Notes: generated by a model not told the origin, from the letters alone. DNA of 64,000 nucleotides from Linum tenue (GCA_946122785.1 CAMGYJ010000011.1:22321007-22385006), one strand, 5' to 3'; shown: positions 32,801-44,673, counted from the first letter of the stretch. Translations and numbers: made by a program.

Positions 32801-35082
32801 TGTAACACCCTACCCTATACGTTTTGCCTAATCATATTGTTCATACAATTGCAGCGTAATTAATCTCGGGTGTTACACTAATTATCAAAATTTACCCAAA
32901 TAAAATTTCGACATGAATTACTCGCGTAATGGGCTAACAGTTCTTCCATCTAATCCTGCAAAATAATTCATCTAGATCCATGCATTCATAGACAAACATA
33001 TACACTCACTGCCATATGCATTGGCTTTTCATAGCCATAGTCACAGTTTCATGTTACACGACTGCATATTATACTGATACATGCCATAATCGTCACAACT
33101 TACATAATTACACAAATATACACATATCATCAACTTTCCACACCTGTGGATAGCTCACACTACATCAGAAGCTAGTATGCACATGACAAACGTTCTCAAA
33201 ACATTTTACAAAAAGGTGTGGATTAGTGGCCAAAATGCCGAGTAGTAGTCCAAGCACAGAATAGTTGAAGACCATACCTCATTTTGACTTCAACTCTAGC
33301 TCCTCTCTAACCTAACACCTATCTACTGCTGCTGCTGATGATCTGCTTACACATAGCATAAGCAGAGAAGAAGAATAAAAGAGGGTCAGCTCATAGCTGA
33401 GTGAGATAATCATAGCATCGTGAGTTCATAACAGAGCATACCCCTACCATACATCTAGCAAATAAGCCCAAGCACTAGGATCAGACCTCAGCCATCCGAC
33501 ATCCCAATAGGCAAAAGACTCAACCATCTTGACTTATGCATATGCATCTTATCATGTTTTACTTATAGGCGCCTGGCTACTCCCATGCTAATAACTCTCC
33601 CGGGAAACATACCCCACATCCCGTCGGATGTAGTCATACATACCCCAACATCCCGTCGGATGTGGTCATACATACCCCACACCACTATGGGTGTAGTCAT
33701 ACCCCGACACCGCTCTGGGTGTGGTCATATCTCGTAAGAATTCTTCAGTCACCACCACATGAGAGGTGTGACTATCATACATATCATAATAGAGTAATAG
33801 CATAGAGAGCCCTAATTACTATGTAGTTGACCGTGAGACCACAACACTTATATTTGGTATCCTTATACATGATTCATATCTCATCTTGCTTAATCATAAT
33901 TCATTACTTGCACATGTACTTGACCTGGCCATAATTGGCTCAACATAGGTAAACCAGGAGTCGTATAATTGCACTTCATCGGGATAAACCCTCGTGCAAG
34001 TCATCCTCCTTAAATATCATAATATCACCATGAGATATATATTTTCCCACTTGTACATCCAAATACATCAATCATGAATGTCATACCCAATCACCTTTTC
34101 GAACCATCATAAGGCATATCAACAGTCAAGCCCACAATTTGCAACATATACGAAATCATCAGCATAAACAAGGTTCATATCGATTAGGGCAAGTCACTAA
34201 TATCATACAGCAATCCAGGGTTCAACATATAGCACAAAAGTTCATACACCCCTAATCATGCCATTCTAGTTCACCTAGGTCAATTCTAAGCATCAACATA
34301 ATTATCGTGATACGACAAACCCGGTATGCCGTGCTAATCCCTCACTAGTTCTGGTCGTTCAAACCCCGGTTTAACCTTCCCGTACTTAAACGTCAATTTC
34401 ACGAACGAACCCCGAATTAAAATCCGAGACCGTCCTAATATCCCCTGCAGTATCCCCGTCAATATTAGTTCTAGGCTCCGGGTCAAATTCTTGATAAAAA
34501 CACATCAAACCCTGGCCGGAGCTAAATTCAGCGGTTTGGACCCCGACCTAAATAATAGCCGAAATTCAGGGATTAGAACTAGAGGATTGATTACCTCGCT
34601 GCAGGAAGCTCGTATATGAAATATGGGCTCAATCCGGCTTTCGGATACTCCGAAACCCTAATTTGGCTTATCGGGAATTCAAGAAATTCCTGAACCAAAA
34701 ACTCGTTTTAAAGCTCTAAATCAATAAATCACGATGAATGGATGGATTAGGCATTACCTACGGGATTTTTGGATCACTTATGCTCAAGAATCGAGCCTTG
34801 GATTTTTTTTCCCCCGACGTTCCCCTGTACGCTCTCTCCGCTCGCTCTGGTTTTTGCCTCTCGGTGGAAAATGGAATAGATGATGATGTGAATTAAATGG
34901 ACGGGTGGGGATTTAAATGAACCGTGTGTGTATATATATACATATATATAAAAAATTAATACGTATACTTATCTGATCGATTGATAATCCGATTTTCGCC
35001 AAAATATTGTCAAAACACTCGATTTTAAATCGCGAACTTTCTAGCGATCGAAATATGGGTTTTGCCGGAACGGGATGTTACA
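32801..35082 (-). repeat. Gypsy 5' LTR, full length (2,282 bp)
   Basis: Reads TGTAACATCCCG to GGGTGTTACA on the minus strand. The part 34121-34746 has no counterpart in the split 3' LTR, so about 626 bp were lost when the inversion formed. An AT-rich tract with TATATATA words lies at about 34930-34955, and the 30-34-bp minisatellite recurs at about 33610-33730. Confidence 0.92.
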
Positions 35083-35356
35083 GAAACCACTTCCCACAGT
35101 GGAAGTTGCAATTAATGATGTGTTGCAACATGAACAAAAATTGAAGGCTGACAAGAGGATTACAAGAGGTGTGCAAACAGTGGCTCTGGCTGTTCCTGGT
35201 GAAGATCAAGATGGAAAGAAGTTTTGCCGTTACTGTAAGAAAGAGGGTCATGTGAAGGATGAATGTTGGAAGCTAAAGAACAAGAAACTCAGAATGTCTG
35301 GAGGAGTTGCTGCTGCAGTTTCTCATGAGGAATCTTCTCATGACAGTGATATCTGA
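35083..35356 (+). pseudogene. Copia gag, C-terminal part with zinc knuckle
   Basis: The copia frame resumes immediately after the gypsy element: the duplicated GAAAC and then KPLPTVEVAINDVLQHEQ. The CCHC knuckle CRYCKKEGHVKDEC lies at about 35225-35266. An in-frame TGA at 35354-35356 interrupts the polyprotein, but the same frame continues into protease. Confidence 0.9.
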
Positions 35357-38300
35357 AGCTCAGACTCCAAACTCAGTTCAGAGTCTAGGAGTGTGTCTTC
35401 CAAGGAGAATTTGGGTTTCTCATCTGAGGAACTTAGTAAGCTGAGATATTTGCTGCAGAATGTTCCTTCTCCTAGTCCCTCTCCACCAGCATCTCCTTCT
35501 ATCAACCATCAGGCTTTCTCAGTCACTCATGGCATTACTCAGCTCCCTAACTATGCTGGTAAGTTTATCTTATCTTCTTTCAAACAGCATAGAGCAGAAC
35601 CTCTTGTTCATACCTGGATATTAGATACTGGGGCTTCTGATCATATAGCCTGCAGTATTGCTTTGTTCACTGAAGCTGTGCCTGTCAATGATCAGTTTGT
35701 TAACCTGCCTAATGGCACTAAGGTAGTGGTCAGTCACATAGGAAAGGTTCAATTATCTCCTGACCTAGCCTTAGACAATGTCCTACTGGTGCCAAGTTTC
35801 ACATTTAACCTCGTATCAGTTATCAAATTGACCAATGACCAACCTATATCCTTACACTTTGAATCTGATTCTTGTCAAATTCAGGACCTGGTGACCCAGA
35901 AAAGGACTGGTTTGGCAAGACAGAGTAGAGGATTATATCAGTTACACACCAAGAACAAAGCTTCCATCCTACCTGTCCCACAAGCAGCCTTCTCATACAA
36001 CTTTCAACCACAAAATATATCCCTTTGGCACTGGAGACTAGGACATCCCAGCAAGGAAAAGGAGAAACAAGCAATTCCTTGTAATAGTGATGTAGTTTCT
36101 CATTGTCAGATTTGCCATTTTGCTAAACACAAACATCTTCCCTTTCCTGTTAGCACTAGTAGAGCACTAGATGCTTTTGAATTGATACATGTAGACATCT
36201 GGGGGCCATTGGCTGTGAAGTCCCATGATGGATTTTCCTACTTTCTGACTTTGGTGGATGATTACTCTAGAGCTGTGTGGGTGTTTTTGATGAAGTTGAA
36301 ATCAGAAGCTGGTCTTTTGTTGCAATCCTTTTGCACCATGGTTGAAAGACAGTTTTGTAAACAGGTTAAGATCATTAGAAGTGATCAAGGTTCTGAGTTC
36401 CACATGGCTGAGTTTTACAGTACTCATGGTATTATCCATCAACAGTCTTGTGTTGAGACTCCTGAGCAAAATGCTAGAGTTGAGAGGAAGCATCAGCATA
36501 TCCTCAATGTAGCCAGATCTCTTAGATTTCAATATGGTATCCCCCTCAGGTTTTGGAGTGATTGCATCCTCCATGCTGTTTACTTGATAAACAGACTTCC
36601 CACCTCAGTTCTAGCTGATAAATCACCCTATGAGATTCTCTATTCAAAACCACCAAATTTAAATGTCTTGAAGGTGTTTGGTTCACTGTGTTATGCTTCC
36701 ACTTTGCATAGGGACAGGACTAAATTTGATTCTAGGGCCAGACAGTGCATTTTCCTTGGATATCCTAGTGGTATTAAGGGTTTCAAGCTGTTTGACCTTA
36801 ATTCTCAATCCACATTTGTTTCCAGAGATGTGGTCTTCTATGAGTCCATCTTACCCTTCCATTCTCCTACTCATACACCTGAACCTCCCATACCAGATAC
36901 CATTTTTCCTCAATGTCCATCCATTCCCCTTACTGATATATCTCTCCCATCTACCTCATCTCCTCATCAGCCTGCCAACTCTTCTCCTACTTTCACACCT
37001 ATCTCTTCCCCTACTGTTCCTTCTTCTTCTACCTATCCAATCCCACCAGCAAGTTCTTTAGACAGCAATGTCAGTTTGCATTCTGAAGGGGAGGATATGG
37101 AGATTGAGGTCTTCCCTGATCTTCATGAGACATATGAGGCTGAGTTTTTAAGAAAATCCAAAAGACAGCATACCAAACCAGTCTGGCACAAAGATTACCA
37201 TGTTAGTCTGGTGGTAGCTTCTAGTTCTAAACATCATGTTGCTCATCAGGTCAGTTATGAACATTTGACTCCTTCTCAGAAAGCATTTGCTCTCAATGTG
37301 TTGTCTATAGAAGAACCTACTTCCTATGCTGAGGCATGTAAGGATCCTAGGTGGAACCAGGCCTGCAAGGAAGAGATTTTTGCTTTGTATGAAAACCAGA
37401 CATGGGAGGTTGTCACACTACCAGCAGGGAAGAAACCTATAGGTGCTAAGTGGGTTTTCAAGGTTAAATATAGGTCTGATGGTGCTATTGAAAGGTTTAA
37501 AGCACGTTTAGTGGCAAAAGGCTACACACAGATCTATGGAATAGACTTTCTTGACACTTATTCACCAGTTGCAAAAATCAATTCAGTTAAGACATTGTTG
37601 GCAGTAGCAGCTTCCAAAGATTGGCACATCCATCAGATGGATGTGTCCAATGCTTTTCTCCATGGAGATTTAGATGAAGAGGTTTACCTTGAGATTCCCC
37701 CTGGTGTTGATGTTCCTAAGAATTCAGGTTTGGTTTTCAAACTTAAAAAGTCATTATATGGATTGAAGCAAGCAAGTAGGCAGTGGTTTGCAAAACTCAC
37801 TGCTGCTTTACTGAAGAATGGTTACTCACAAACAGCTTCAGATTATTCCATATTTGTGAGATGGATACAAGGAAGAGTAGTGGTTGTTCTTGTGTATGTT
37901 GATGACATCTTAATTGCAGGAAGTTACCTTGGAGATATTGAACAGTTGAAACTGTTCTTGAGTAAGGAATTTAAGGTCAAAGATCTTGGGCAGATTGTTA
38001 TTTCTTGGGTTTGGAAGTGATCAGAGATCACAAGGGAATCTCAGTCAGTCAAAGGAAATACTGCCTGGAGTTACTTGATGACACAGGCTTTTTAGAAGCT
38101 AAAGGATGTTTGTCACCTGTAGACTGCAATTCAAAATTTTCAGCAGAACAGGGAGAACTCTTACCAGATCCTAGTGTCTACAGGAGATTGATAGGCAAGT
38201 TACACCACCTAACAATCACAAGACCAGACATTACCTATGCAGTGCAGCAATTAGCACAATTTCAGACAGCACCCTGTGTTGAACATTTACAAGCTGCTCA

Positions 38301-38898
38301 CAGGGTGATTAGATACTTGAAACAGACTATTGGTCAAGGTCTGCTTTTCAGAGCAGACTCAAAGTTGGAATTATCTGGTTTTTGTGATGCTGATTGGGCA
38401 AGTTGCCCTGATTCCAGGAGGTCTCTTACTGGTTATTGTACTTTCCTAGGAACTTCACTGATCACATGGAAAACAAAGAAACAGACCACTGTTTCTAGAT
38501 CCTCTTCAGAAGCGGAATACAGAGCCTTAGCACAGGTTGTCTGTGAAGTGCAGTGGTTGAGGAATTTGCTATCCGAGATGGGCGTTAAGGTACCATTGCC
38601 CATTCCACTTTACTGTGATAATAAGTCTGCTTTACATATTGCTGAAAACCCAGTTTTTCACGAAAGAACGAAGCACATAGAGATCGATTGCCATGTTACA
38701 AGGGAGAGGATTAAATCTGGTTTGATCAAGCTACACCATGTGAGAACTGATGATCAGGTTGCAGACTTATTTACAAAAGGGATGACTCGATATAGACTGA
38801 AGTTTTTATTGGACAAGCTGGGAGTAAGCAATGCATACTCATCAGCTTGTGGGGGAGTATCAACCGAAGAAGATGATGATCAGAATCTGCAGAGCTGA
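35357..38898 (+). pseudogene. Copia protease, integrase, reverse transcriptase and RNase H
   Basis: After the TGA the same frame runs 875 codons from ATG 35393. The protease has WILDTGASDHIA. The integrase has a shortened GAG-pre/HHCC region (HWRLGHPS, then CQICHFAKHKH) and a DDE core (LIHVDIWGPL, IIRSDQGSEF). RT starts at WEVVTLPAGKKPIGAKW, with QMDVSNAFLHGDL and the active-site YVDD at 37895-37906. Near 38000 a 1-base loss shifts the frame (after KDLGQI). RNase H continues in the next frame, 38005-38898, with SSSEAEYRAL and HIEIDCHV. Two stops and one frameshift make this copy non-autonomous. Confidence 0.92.
38849..38857 (+). other. Copia polypurine tract
   Basis: GTGGGGGAG ends exactly where the 3' LTR begins. 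Confidence 0.8.
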
Positions 38899-39260
38899 AG
38901 TGCAGAAGATCGAAATGAAGCAGAGGAAAACCAACCCAGAAACGAAACGTTTCTGGGTTCCCTCCATCCAACTTAAACGAAGAGCCAAAGCGACGTCGTT
39001 GTGGAGGTCTCGGAGTTAACCGTTGGGTGGACTTTCACGGAGCGAATGGATGCACGCCATCTGTCGTTTTACTATTACTGTAACTTTGAATTTCAGTGTA
39101 TCATTTCCGTTTTTACTGTTCCAGTATTTTGTATCTTGAAGAACACTTTACAGTTGAGTATATATAGAAAAGCAGAGAGATCCCTTGCTCTCTTGCGCAT
39201 TTCCCCACCTTTGTGTGCTGTCGTCTTCTTCCGCAAACCGTAGCTGTAGCTAGTTTTATA
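38858..39260 (+). repeat. Copia 3' LTR (403 bp)
   Basis: Same length as the 5' LTR with seven substitutions by eye. Ends TTTTATA, followed by the target duplication TCTCC. Confidence 0.93.
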
Positions 39261-39414
39261 TCTCCTCCACCCCTCAATTCCCTCCATCCACATAGGAGCG
39301 CCGATCAATCCTCCAAACGAGCCTTCAGTTTGCCGACATCCCATGGCCGAGTTCCGTCTCGCATCTTCCCTCCTATGTGTGGCGGCGGCGACGATTGAGG
39401 GCGTTATTAATAAC

Positions 39415-39696
39415 CTCCAATAGGCGGACAGTTCGATCTTCTTCCTGTTCGAGCTCTTCCGCTTGGAGTTGTCCAGCAATGGCGGCGGAGACTGAAGCGG
39501 AACCGAAAGAGGCCAACAAAGAATCCGCCACCAATGCGGTGGACCCAAGGAGGATGGCTCTTCGCCTTGCAATAGAAAGGCTTTTTGCATTTGGGAAAGA
39601 AGACGGAGGAGATGAAAGCACGGGATCGGTGGTTTCGAGGCGGGACGGCAGTGAGAGTGAGGGAAGTCCGTGCATGGGACTGGTGTCAGGTCGCAT
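39415..39696 (-). pseudogene. First exon resembling chloroplast protease DEG5 (Deg/HtrA), apparently orphaned
   Basis: From ATG at 39696 the minus strand encodes a serine-rich, transit-peptide-like N terminus (MRPDTSPMHGLPSLSLPSR). Next come a twin basic stretch and hydrophobic segment (ARRRAILLGSTALVADSLLA) and an acidic tail, EELEQEEDRTVRLLE, ending at a possible 5' splice site (GAG then GTTATT). This layout follows the N terminus of Arabidopsis DEG5, a thylakoid-lumen serine protease partner of DEG8, where EEERNV precedes the first protease exon. No downstream exons are found: 150 bases on, the copia element intervenes, and beyond it at 24503-24904 there is no protease sequence before the next gene. 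A truncated gene copy is therefore likelier than a working gene. The family assignment is by resemblance only. Confidence 0.42.
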
Positions 39697-40849
39697 TTGA
39701 GAAAAAGAGAAGCTTGCGGTGGCGATGAAGCTCAAAGGGCGATGAGCTGATATAGAGAGAGAGGTCGTATGAGGGGACGAGAGACCTAGTCTACGGTGGG
39801 ACTCGATGCTCCACAGGGAAAGAAGAGGAACGATAAGGAGGTAACGGGTTAGGGAGCTAGTCGGTGGTATACACCGAAATGGATCAGATAGCGAGTTATG
39901 AATATGTTAGAGTAGCGATGGCGATGGTATACACCTCTAACCATTGGGCAAATTCTCTACCCCTCCAAAGCCTGCCTTCCTTCTTTCACTTGCCATCTGA
40001 TTCTCTATCTCTATCTATCTCTGCAATAATTCATGAAAAGCAGTAGATTCATATATTCATCATCCCACTGTCAACCCCTCTCTCAGCTTTTGAGTCATTA
40101 TTGTGTATATGCATTTCTGATCTATTAGTTAAAACAAACAGTAACAAACGACAAAATGGGCTCATTCGTTTCTCTCTTCTGGCCTCCCAGCCATGTGTCA
40201 GAGAGGAAAATAAAAAGGAAACAAACATGTCTGGCAATTTTCTTATTAGAGTTCTCGTCAAATTAATTTAGGCGTCGAAATTTGAGTTTAGTGATTCGTT
40301 AGAGGAGACACACTACTCTAACATATTCATATACTCTCTTTACATAGTCCAATAAATTTGCGGACGATTCATAACACTGAAATTCGCCTCCGGTCACGAT
40401 GCACTCGCCTTGTGGTCATTCAAAAAAATTATCCATCCAATGGGTATCGTAGGCTCTTAGCAAAGCTCCTAATTAATATCTCTTTGCCTTTTGCCACAAA
40501 CATTATAAGCAGCAATGGCGGTAGCGAGTTATACCGTCCAAATTACTTTACTTTGAATAATCATATAACTATGTTAGCCTACACTGTTATGCACATGGAT
40601 GTATGCATTAGCACTCCAAAACTGCTATCTGTATCTCATCGCTGGTCTTCCCCTTTTTCTAACGACCCTCTCTATGAGATTGTAGAGTCACCACATTGGA
40701 AGCTTTCGTAGAGTAGATTTGGGAAGTGATAGTGCTGTTTTGTAATTTGTTCTATGTAGCTTTTGAGATGCAATTGTGTTTTTGGAGCATCAATCTTATT
40801 TCTCTCTTTATCAAATTGAAATCATTGAAAGTGGCCATATTTTTATGAG
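39697..40849. other. Upstream flank with a small inverted-repeat element
   Basis: Apart from the inverted repeat at 39898-40330, this holds CT-rich and AT-rich sequence, a GAGAGAG run near 39755, and one 118-codon plus-strand frame (40358-40711) without recognisable domains, which I regard as chance. Confidence 0.4.
39898..40330. repeat. 433-bp segment bounded by a perfect 18-bp inverted repeat
   Basis: ATGAATATGTTAGAGTAG at 39898-39915 is exactly complementary to 40313-40330. The size and structure would suit a MITE, but no target duplication is evident. Confidence 0.55.
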
Positions 40850-41720
40850 TTCCGATCCTCAAGTTCATTGGAATGCACGCCAAAAATCGTTTAATGCAAA
40901 CCAAAAATCTCTTGAAACGTAACAGAAATGTCATAAAGCATACCATAATTATTTCTAAAGCGTGCCAGAAACTTTCTAATACAGGTCACTTATCGCCTAA
41001 AACATACCAGAAACCCCACGAAGCAAACCACACTTATTTCTAAAGCATACCAGAAACCTCCTAATACATACCAAAAACCTTCTTATGCAGACCGCAAATT
41101 CCCTAAAACAAACCAAAAATCTCACAAAGCAAACCACATAATTTTCAAAAGTACATCAGAAACCTCATAATGCAAACCACAAATACGATAAAGCAAACCA
41201 CAAAAACAAACCAGAAACGTCCTAATGCAAACAAAAAATATATTTAAAAAAAACCAGAAACCTCGCAAAGCAAACTAAAATATATTAAAACAAACCAGAA
41301 ACCTTGCAAAGCAAACCACAAAAGTTTTGAAAGCACACCAGAAACTTCTTAATGCAAACTAGAAACCTTCTAATTCAGACCACAAATCCCCTAAAACAAA
41401 CCAGAAACCCCACAATGCAAACCACAACATTTGCGAAAGCACACCAGAAACCTCATAATGCAAACCACAAACATAGTAAATCAAACCACAAAAAAGCAAA
41501 CTATAAACGTCCTAATGCAAACCACAAATACATTAAAACAAACCAGAAACCTCACAATGCAAACCACAAAGTTTTTGAAAGCAAACCATAAACTTATCAA
41601 TGCAAACCACAAACACAATAAAGCAAACTAGAAACTTCTTAATGCAAACCACAAACACGATAAAGTAAACCACAAAAGACATACAAAAATATGAGAAACC
41701 AAACCATAAATCTCACAATG
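40850..41720. repeat. Degenerate minisatellite of AAACCAGAAACC / AATGCAAACCACAAA units
   Basis: About 870 bp of alternating phrases (ACCAGAAACCTC, CTAATGCAAACCACAAA, AAAGCA) with a basic unit of about 24 bp and frequent 1-3-bp changes. Open frames within it are low-complexity artefacts of the repeat. The word CTAATGCAAACCACAAA also occurs at 4801-4817. Confidence 0.8.
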
Positions 41721-41739
41721 CACACCATAACATCCGGTG

Positions 41740-41960
41740 GTCGTTGGTCGTTGACCAGTCAACGAAACCCGTTGACCAAACTCCGATGACCGTCAGTGAG
41801 TAGATTCCGACGCCAATAGGCATATTCCGGCCCCGATGACTAGATTCCGACGCCGGTAAGCATATTCCGACCACGGTGAGCATATTCCTGCGACGGTGGC
41901 ATATTCCGGCGACAAAAAAGCATATTCCGGTGACCAGCGACCAGATTCCGACGACCAAAA
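41740..41960. repeat. Minisatellite of GCATATTCCG / AGATTCCGACG units
   Basis: Units of about 20 bp (GCATATTCCGRCNNCGRTGA) repeat about eight times after a GTTGACC-rich start. GC content is higher than in the neighbouring array. Confidence 0.75.
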
Positions 41961-42182
41961 TTTTGGGCCGAAAATAAAAAAATATTTATTTTTATTTTTA
42001 GTTTTTTATTATTATTTAAACATATTTTTCATAATGACAATTATACCCCTGCTTTGATTTTACACTAGGTCAACTCATCTAATAAAAAGTCATCACAACC
42101 CTAGCTTCCTATTGGTTGGAGACTAGCGTTGTTACAATAACAACACAAGGGATGTTGTTATAGTAACCGGTCCCCCCCAGCG

Positions 42183-44238
42183 CTGTCTCACATTTTCTTT
42201 GCAGACGACCTCATCCTGTTCGGAGAAGCGTCTTTGCACCAGGCAGAGACTATTAATCATTGCTTTGATACTTTCAGCGCCTCTTCGGGTCAGCAAGTGA
42301 GCAAGCCTAAATCGAGGATCTTTTATTCAAAGAATGTGCCCTCACAGTTGAGGTCCCAGATCTCATCCTCGATAGAAATTCAAGAAACGGTTAATCTGGG
42401 ACGGTATCTAGGGGTTCCGGTCATTCATGACAGAGTATCAAAATCGACTTACATTGACTTGATTAATCGCATAGATTCTCGTCTTGCAGGTTGGAAGGCA
42501 GCCACGATGTCCCTTGCAGCTCGGATAACTCTGACTCAGTCTGTGCTGTCGTCCCTCCATCCTGGCCTATACCATGCAAACGGCCCTCATCCCGGCTAGT
42601 GTCCATGACTATATCGATAAAAAAATCCGGGGATTTGTTTGGGGGAGCACGGAGGGTACCAGGAAAGTTCATCTAGTGGATTGGACCACTATTTGCGCTC
42701 CCAAGGAGGAAGGAGGGCTCGCACTCCGTGATTCGAGACGCACCAACGATGCCTACATGCTGAAGCTAGCCTGGCGGATGCTAACAAACCCCGAGGAGCT
42801 TTGGGTCCGTCTCATTAAAGCTAAGTACTTCAAGCTCCGAGAGGGTGAGTATGTGCTCCGCTACCAGGGACGAATCTCAAACCTTTGGCGAGGCGTGCTG
42901 CGGGTGTGGAATCTGATTGAAGTTGGGTCTGCTTGGAACGTAAGGAATGGCTGCACAGCGAGGTTCTGGAGTGACCGGTGGCTCAATAATTGCGAACCTT
43001 TACTGTCGTACAGGGGCCTTGCATCTTCACGTGATTTTATCCTAAATGGTGAGTGGAATGTAGATTACCTACGTGCTTTCTTACCCCATTCTATTGTGGC
43101 GCAGGTTTTACTCCATCCCATTCCCGAGTAGCAAGAAGCCGACGTGAGGACCTGGAGACTCACTGCCGACGGGAAGTTTTCAATCAGCTCCGCGTACCAG
43201 CTGCTTGCCCAGAGCCAAAACATGCCCGAGACACACCCGATATGGCGTACAATCTGGCGTGCACCAGCCCTGCAGCGCAAGAGAACTTTTTTATGGCTGG
43301 CATCACACGATCGCTTGCTTACAAACTCGGAGAGAAGACGCCGCCATCTTACCGAAGACAGCTCGTGCAAACTTTGCGGTGGCGGGCCGGAGACTACCAT
43401 GCACATCTTGAGGGAGTGCCCAATGGCTAGAGCTACTTGGGCGGATCTTTTGGACACCGAACCTGATGAAGCCTTCTTCCGCCAACCTTTGAGGAAATGG
43501 TTGTTTCATTATCTTGCAGGAAGAAGTCCTATCGTGGATAGCACCCTGTTTGCTTGCACTTGTTGGCATCTGTGGAAAAACCGGAATAACCACGTGTTCC
43601 AAGGTGAGTTACAGTCCCCTGCTCAAATCCAGTTCATCACAAAGCAGCTCAAGCAGCAGATTCTGGCTGCACTCGAGAAGGAGAACGAGATATTCGGAGG
43701 AGGGGGACCTCCGACCAGCCGTTCGATACACTGGCAACCGCCACCACCAGACTGGATATGCATTAACACCGACGGCTCGGTCATTCACTCTCCTTTAAGC
43801 ACGGCAGCTGGCGGCATCGTTCGGGGGAGCGATGACCGCTTCATCAGAGCTTTTACTGCGAACTTGGGAGGGGGTTCGATTACCCGTGCAGAGCTGACTG
43901 GAATTGGGCAGGGACTGAAACTTGCTTGGGAACTCGGGGCTAGGAAGGTGATTCTCCAGACTGACTCTCTTATAGCAAAAACTCTCATCGATAATGCTTC
44001 CGAGCACCATCCTCACTTCGTGGCAATTGCGGAGATACGTCGTTGGCTTCTGAAGCCTTGGCAGGTTCGAATCGAGCATGTGTATAGGGAGGGGAATTAT
44101 GTTGCGGATTACTTGGCTTCCATCGGTCATTCCTATCCTGTAGGGGTCCATGTTTTTGATGCCCCATCGAGTACTTTAGCCTACTGGTTGTATTTCAACA
44201 TTATTGGGGTGGAAACTCCTCGTCTTGTTAATGAATAA
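42183..44238 (+). pseudogene. LINE reverse transcriptase (C-terminal half), zf-RVT and RNase H
   Basis: The frame starts in RT at SHIFFADDLILFGEAS (42186 on) and continues through ARITLTQSVLSSL. A frameshift near 42565 follows, before MQTALIPASVHDYI and KIRGFVWGSTEGTRKVH. An in-frame TAG at 43129-43131 (likely once CAG) is followed by the zinc-binding zf-RVT module (CKLCGGGPETTMHIL, then CPMARATW). RNase H comes last (CINTDGSVIHSPL, ITRAELTGIGQGL, ILQTDSLIAK, REGNYVADYLA), ending at TAA 44236-44238. The endonuclease and N-terminal RT are absent. Confidence 0.9.
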
Positions 44239-44283
44239 AGGTTGGGCGCCCTTTAAGCGCTCCGTTTTCCGACAAAAAAAAAA
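42183..44283 (+). mobile_element. 5'-truncated LINE (L1-like, with C-terminal RNase H)
   Basis: The sequence enters the reverse transcriptase just before its FADD active site and ends with a short 3' UTR (AATAAAGGTTGGGCGCC) and a poly(A) run at 44274-44283, the classic product of 5'-truncated target-primed reverse transcription. No convincing target duplication was found. Confidence 0.88.
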
Positions 44284-44595
44284 GATATGACTGGTTCCGA
44301 GAAGGCTCCTTATCCTTATTACCAATGATTTAAATATATAACTAGCTTTGATCACCACCATTTGCCTGCTGAGTTTCATTTCATATTAAATTAGTTTTGA
44401 GAAATTTTGTTCATATTCTTGAAATTCTCATCAGTCGCATACATTACTTTAATCTTCAATTATTTTTCATATATTATTCAAAAAGATATTTGTGTATGAC
44501 CCGAAGGTGTGCTTTGAGAATTTGACTTGTATATACAAAGCTAATCAAGTCACTTTGGGGACACCTACAATATCGATATGATATATGTTCATTTA
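44284..44595. other. Intergenic sequence, nothing recognised
   Basis: AT-rich, no open frames or repeats of note. Confidence 0.5.
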
Positions 44596-44673
44596 TAAGT
44601 GAAAATATTCAACTCATAATTGATATATATATATATATGGCAAAGGCTAGCGTATGCCCGGACGTACCCTAAA

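Larger units (their letters stand above)
26069..35082 (-). mobile_element. Ty3-gypsy chromovirus-type retrotransposon with an internal inversion
   Basis: The 9,014-bp insert begins TGTAACACC and ends GATGTTACA. It is flanked by the 5-bp duplication GAAAC (26064-26068 and 35083-35087) and sits inside copia gag, whose frame resumes exactly after it. Read leftward, the order is a full 5' LTR (35082-32801), PBS, gag-protease-start of RT (32536-30412), then an inverted block (27391-30414) holding the rest of pol, the PPT and the beginning of the 3' LTR in plus orientation, then the end of the 3' LTR (27390-26069). The C-terminal chromodomain-like tail and long LTRs suggest the Tekay/Del group. Both coding halves lack stops, so the element was alive until recently. 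Confidence 0.9.
24910..39260 (+). mobile_element. Ty1-copia retrotransposon, nearly complete, interrupted by a gypsy element
   Basis: Two 403-bp LTRs (24910-25312 and 38858-39260) are flanked by the 5-bp duplication TCTCC (24905-24909 and 39261-39265). The order is LTR, PBS, gag, protease, integrase, reverse transcriptase, RNase H, PPT, LTR, which is the copia arrangement. By eye the LTRs differ at seven positions (1.7 percent), so insertion is recent. The coding part has two in-frame stops and one frameshift, and is split at 26068 by the gypsy insertion. Without that insertion the element would be about 5.3 kb. Confidence 0.93.

Noticed and set aside
40358..40711. 118-codon plus-strand frame
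   Set aside because: No domain, no coding-like composition, and no neighbouring exon signals.
24656..44296. Shared word AAAGATATGACTGGTT at 24656 and 44281, and a similar small foldback at 24694 and 42136
   Set aside because: A 16-base match is expected about once by chance in a window of this size, and the order of the two features differs. Not enough to claim a duplication or LINE target duplication.
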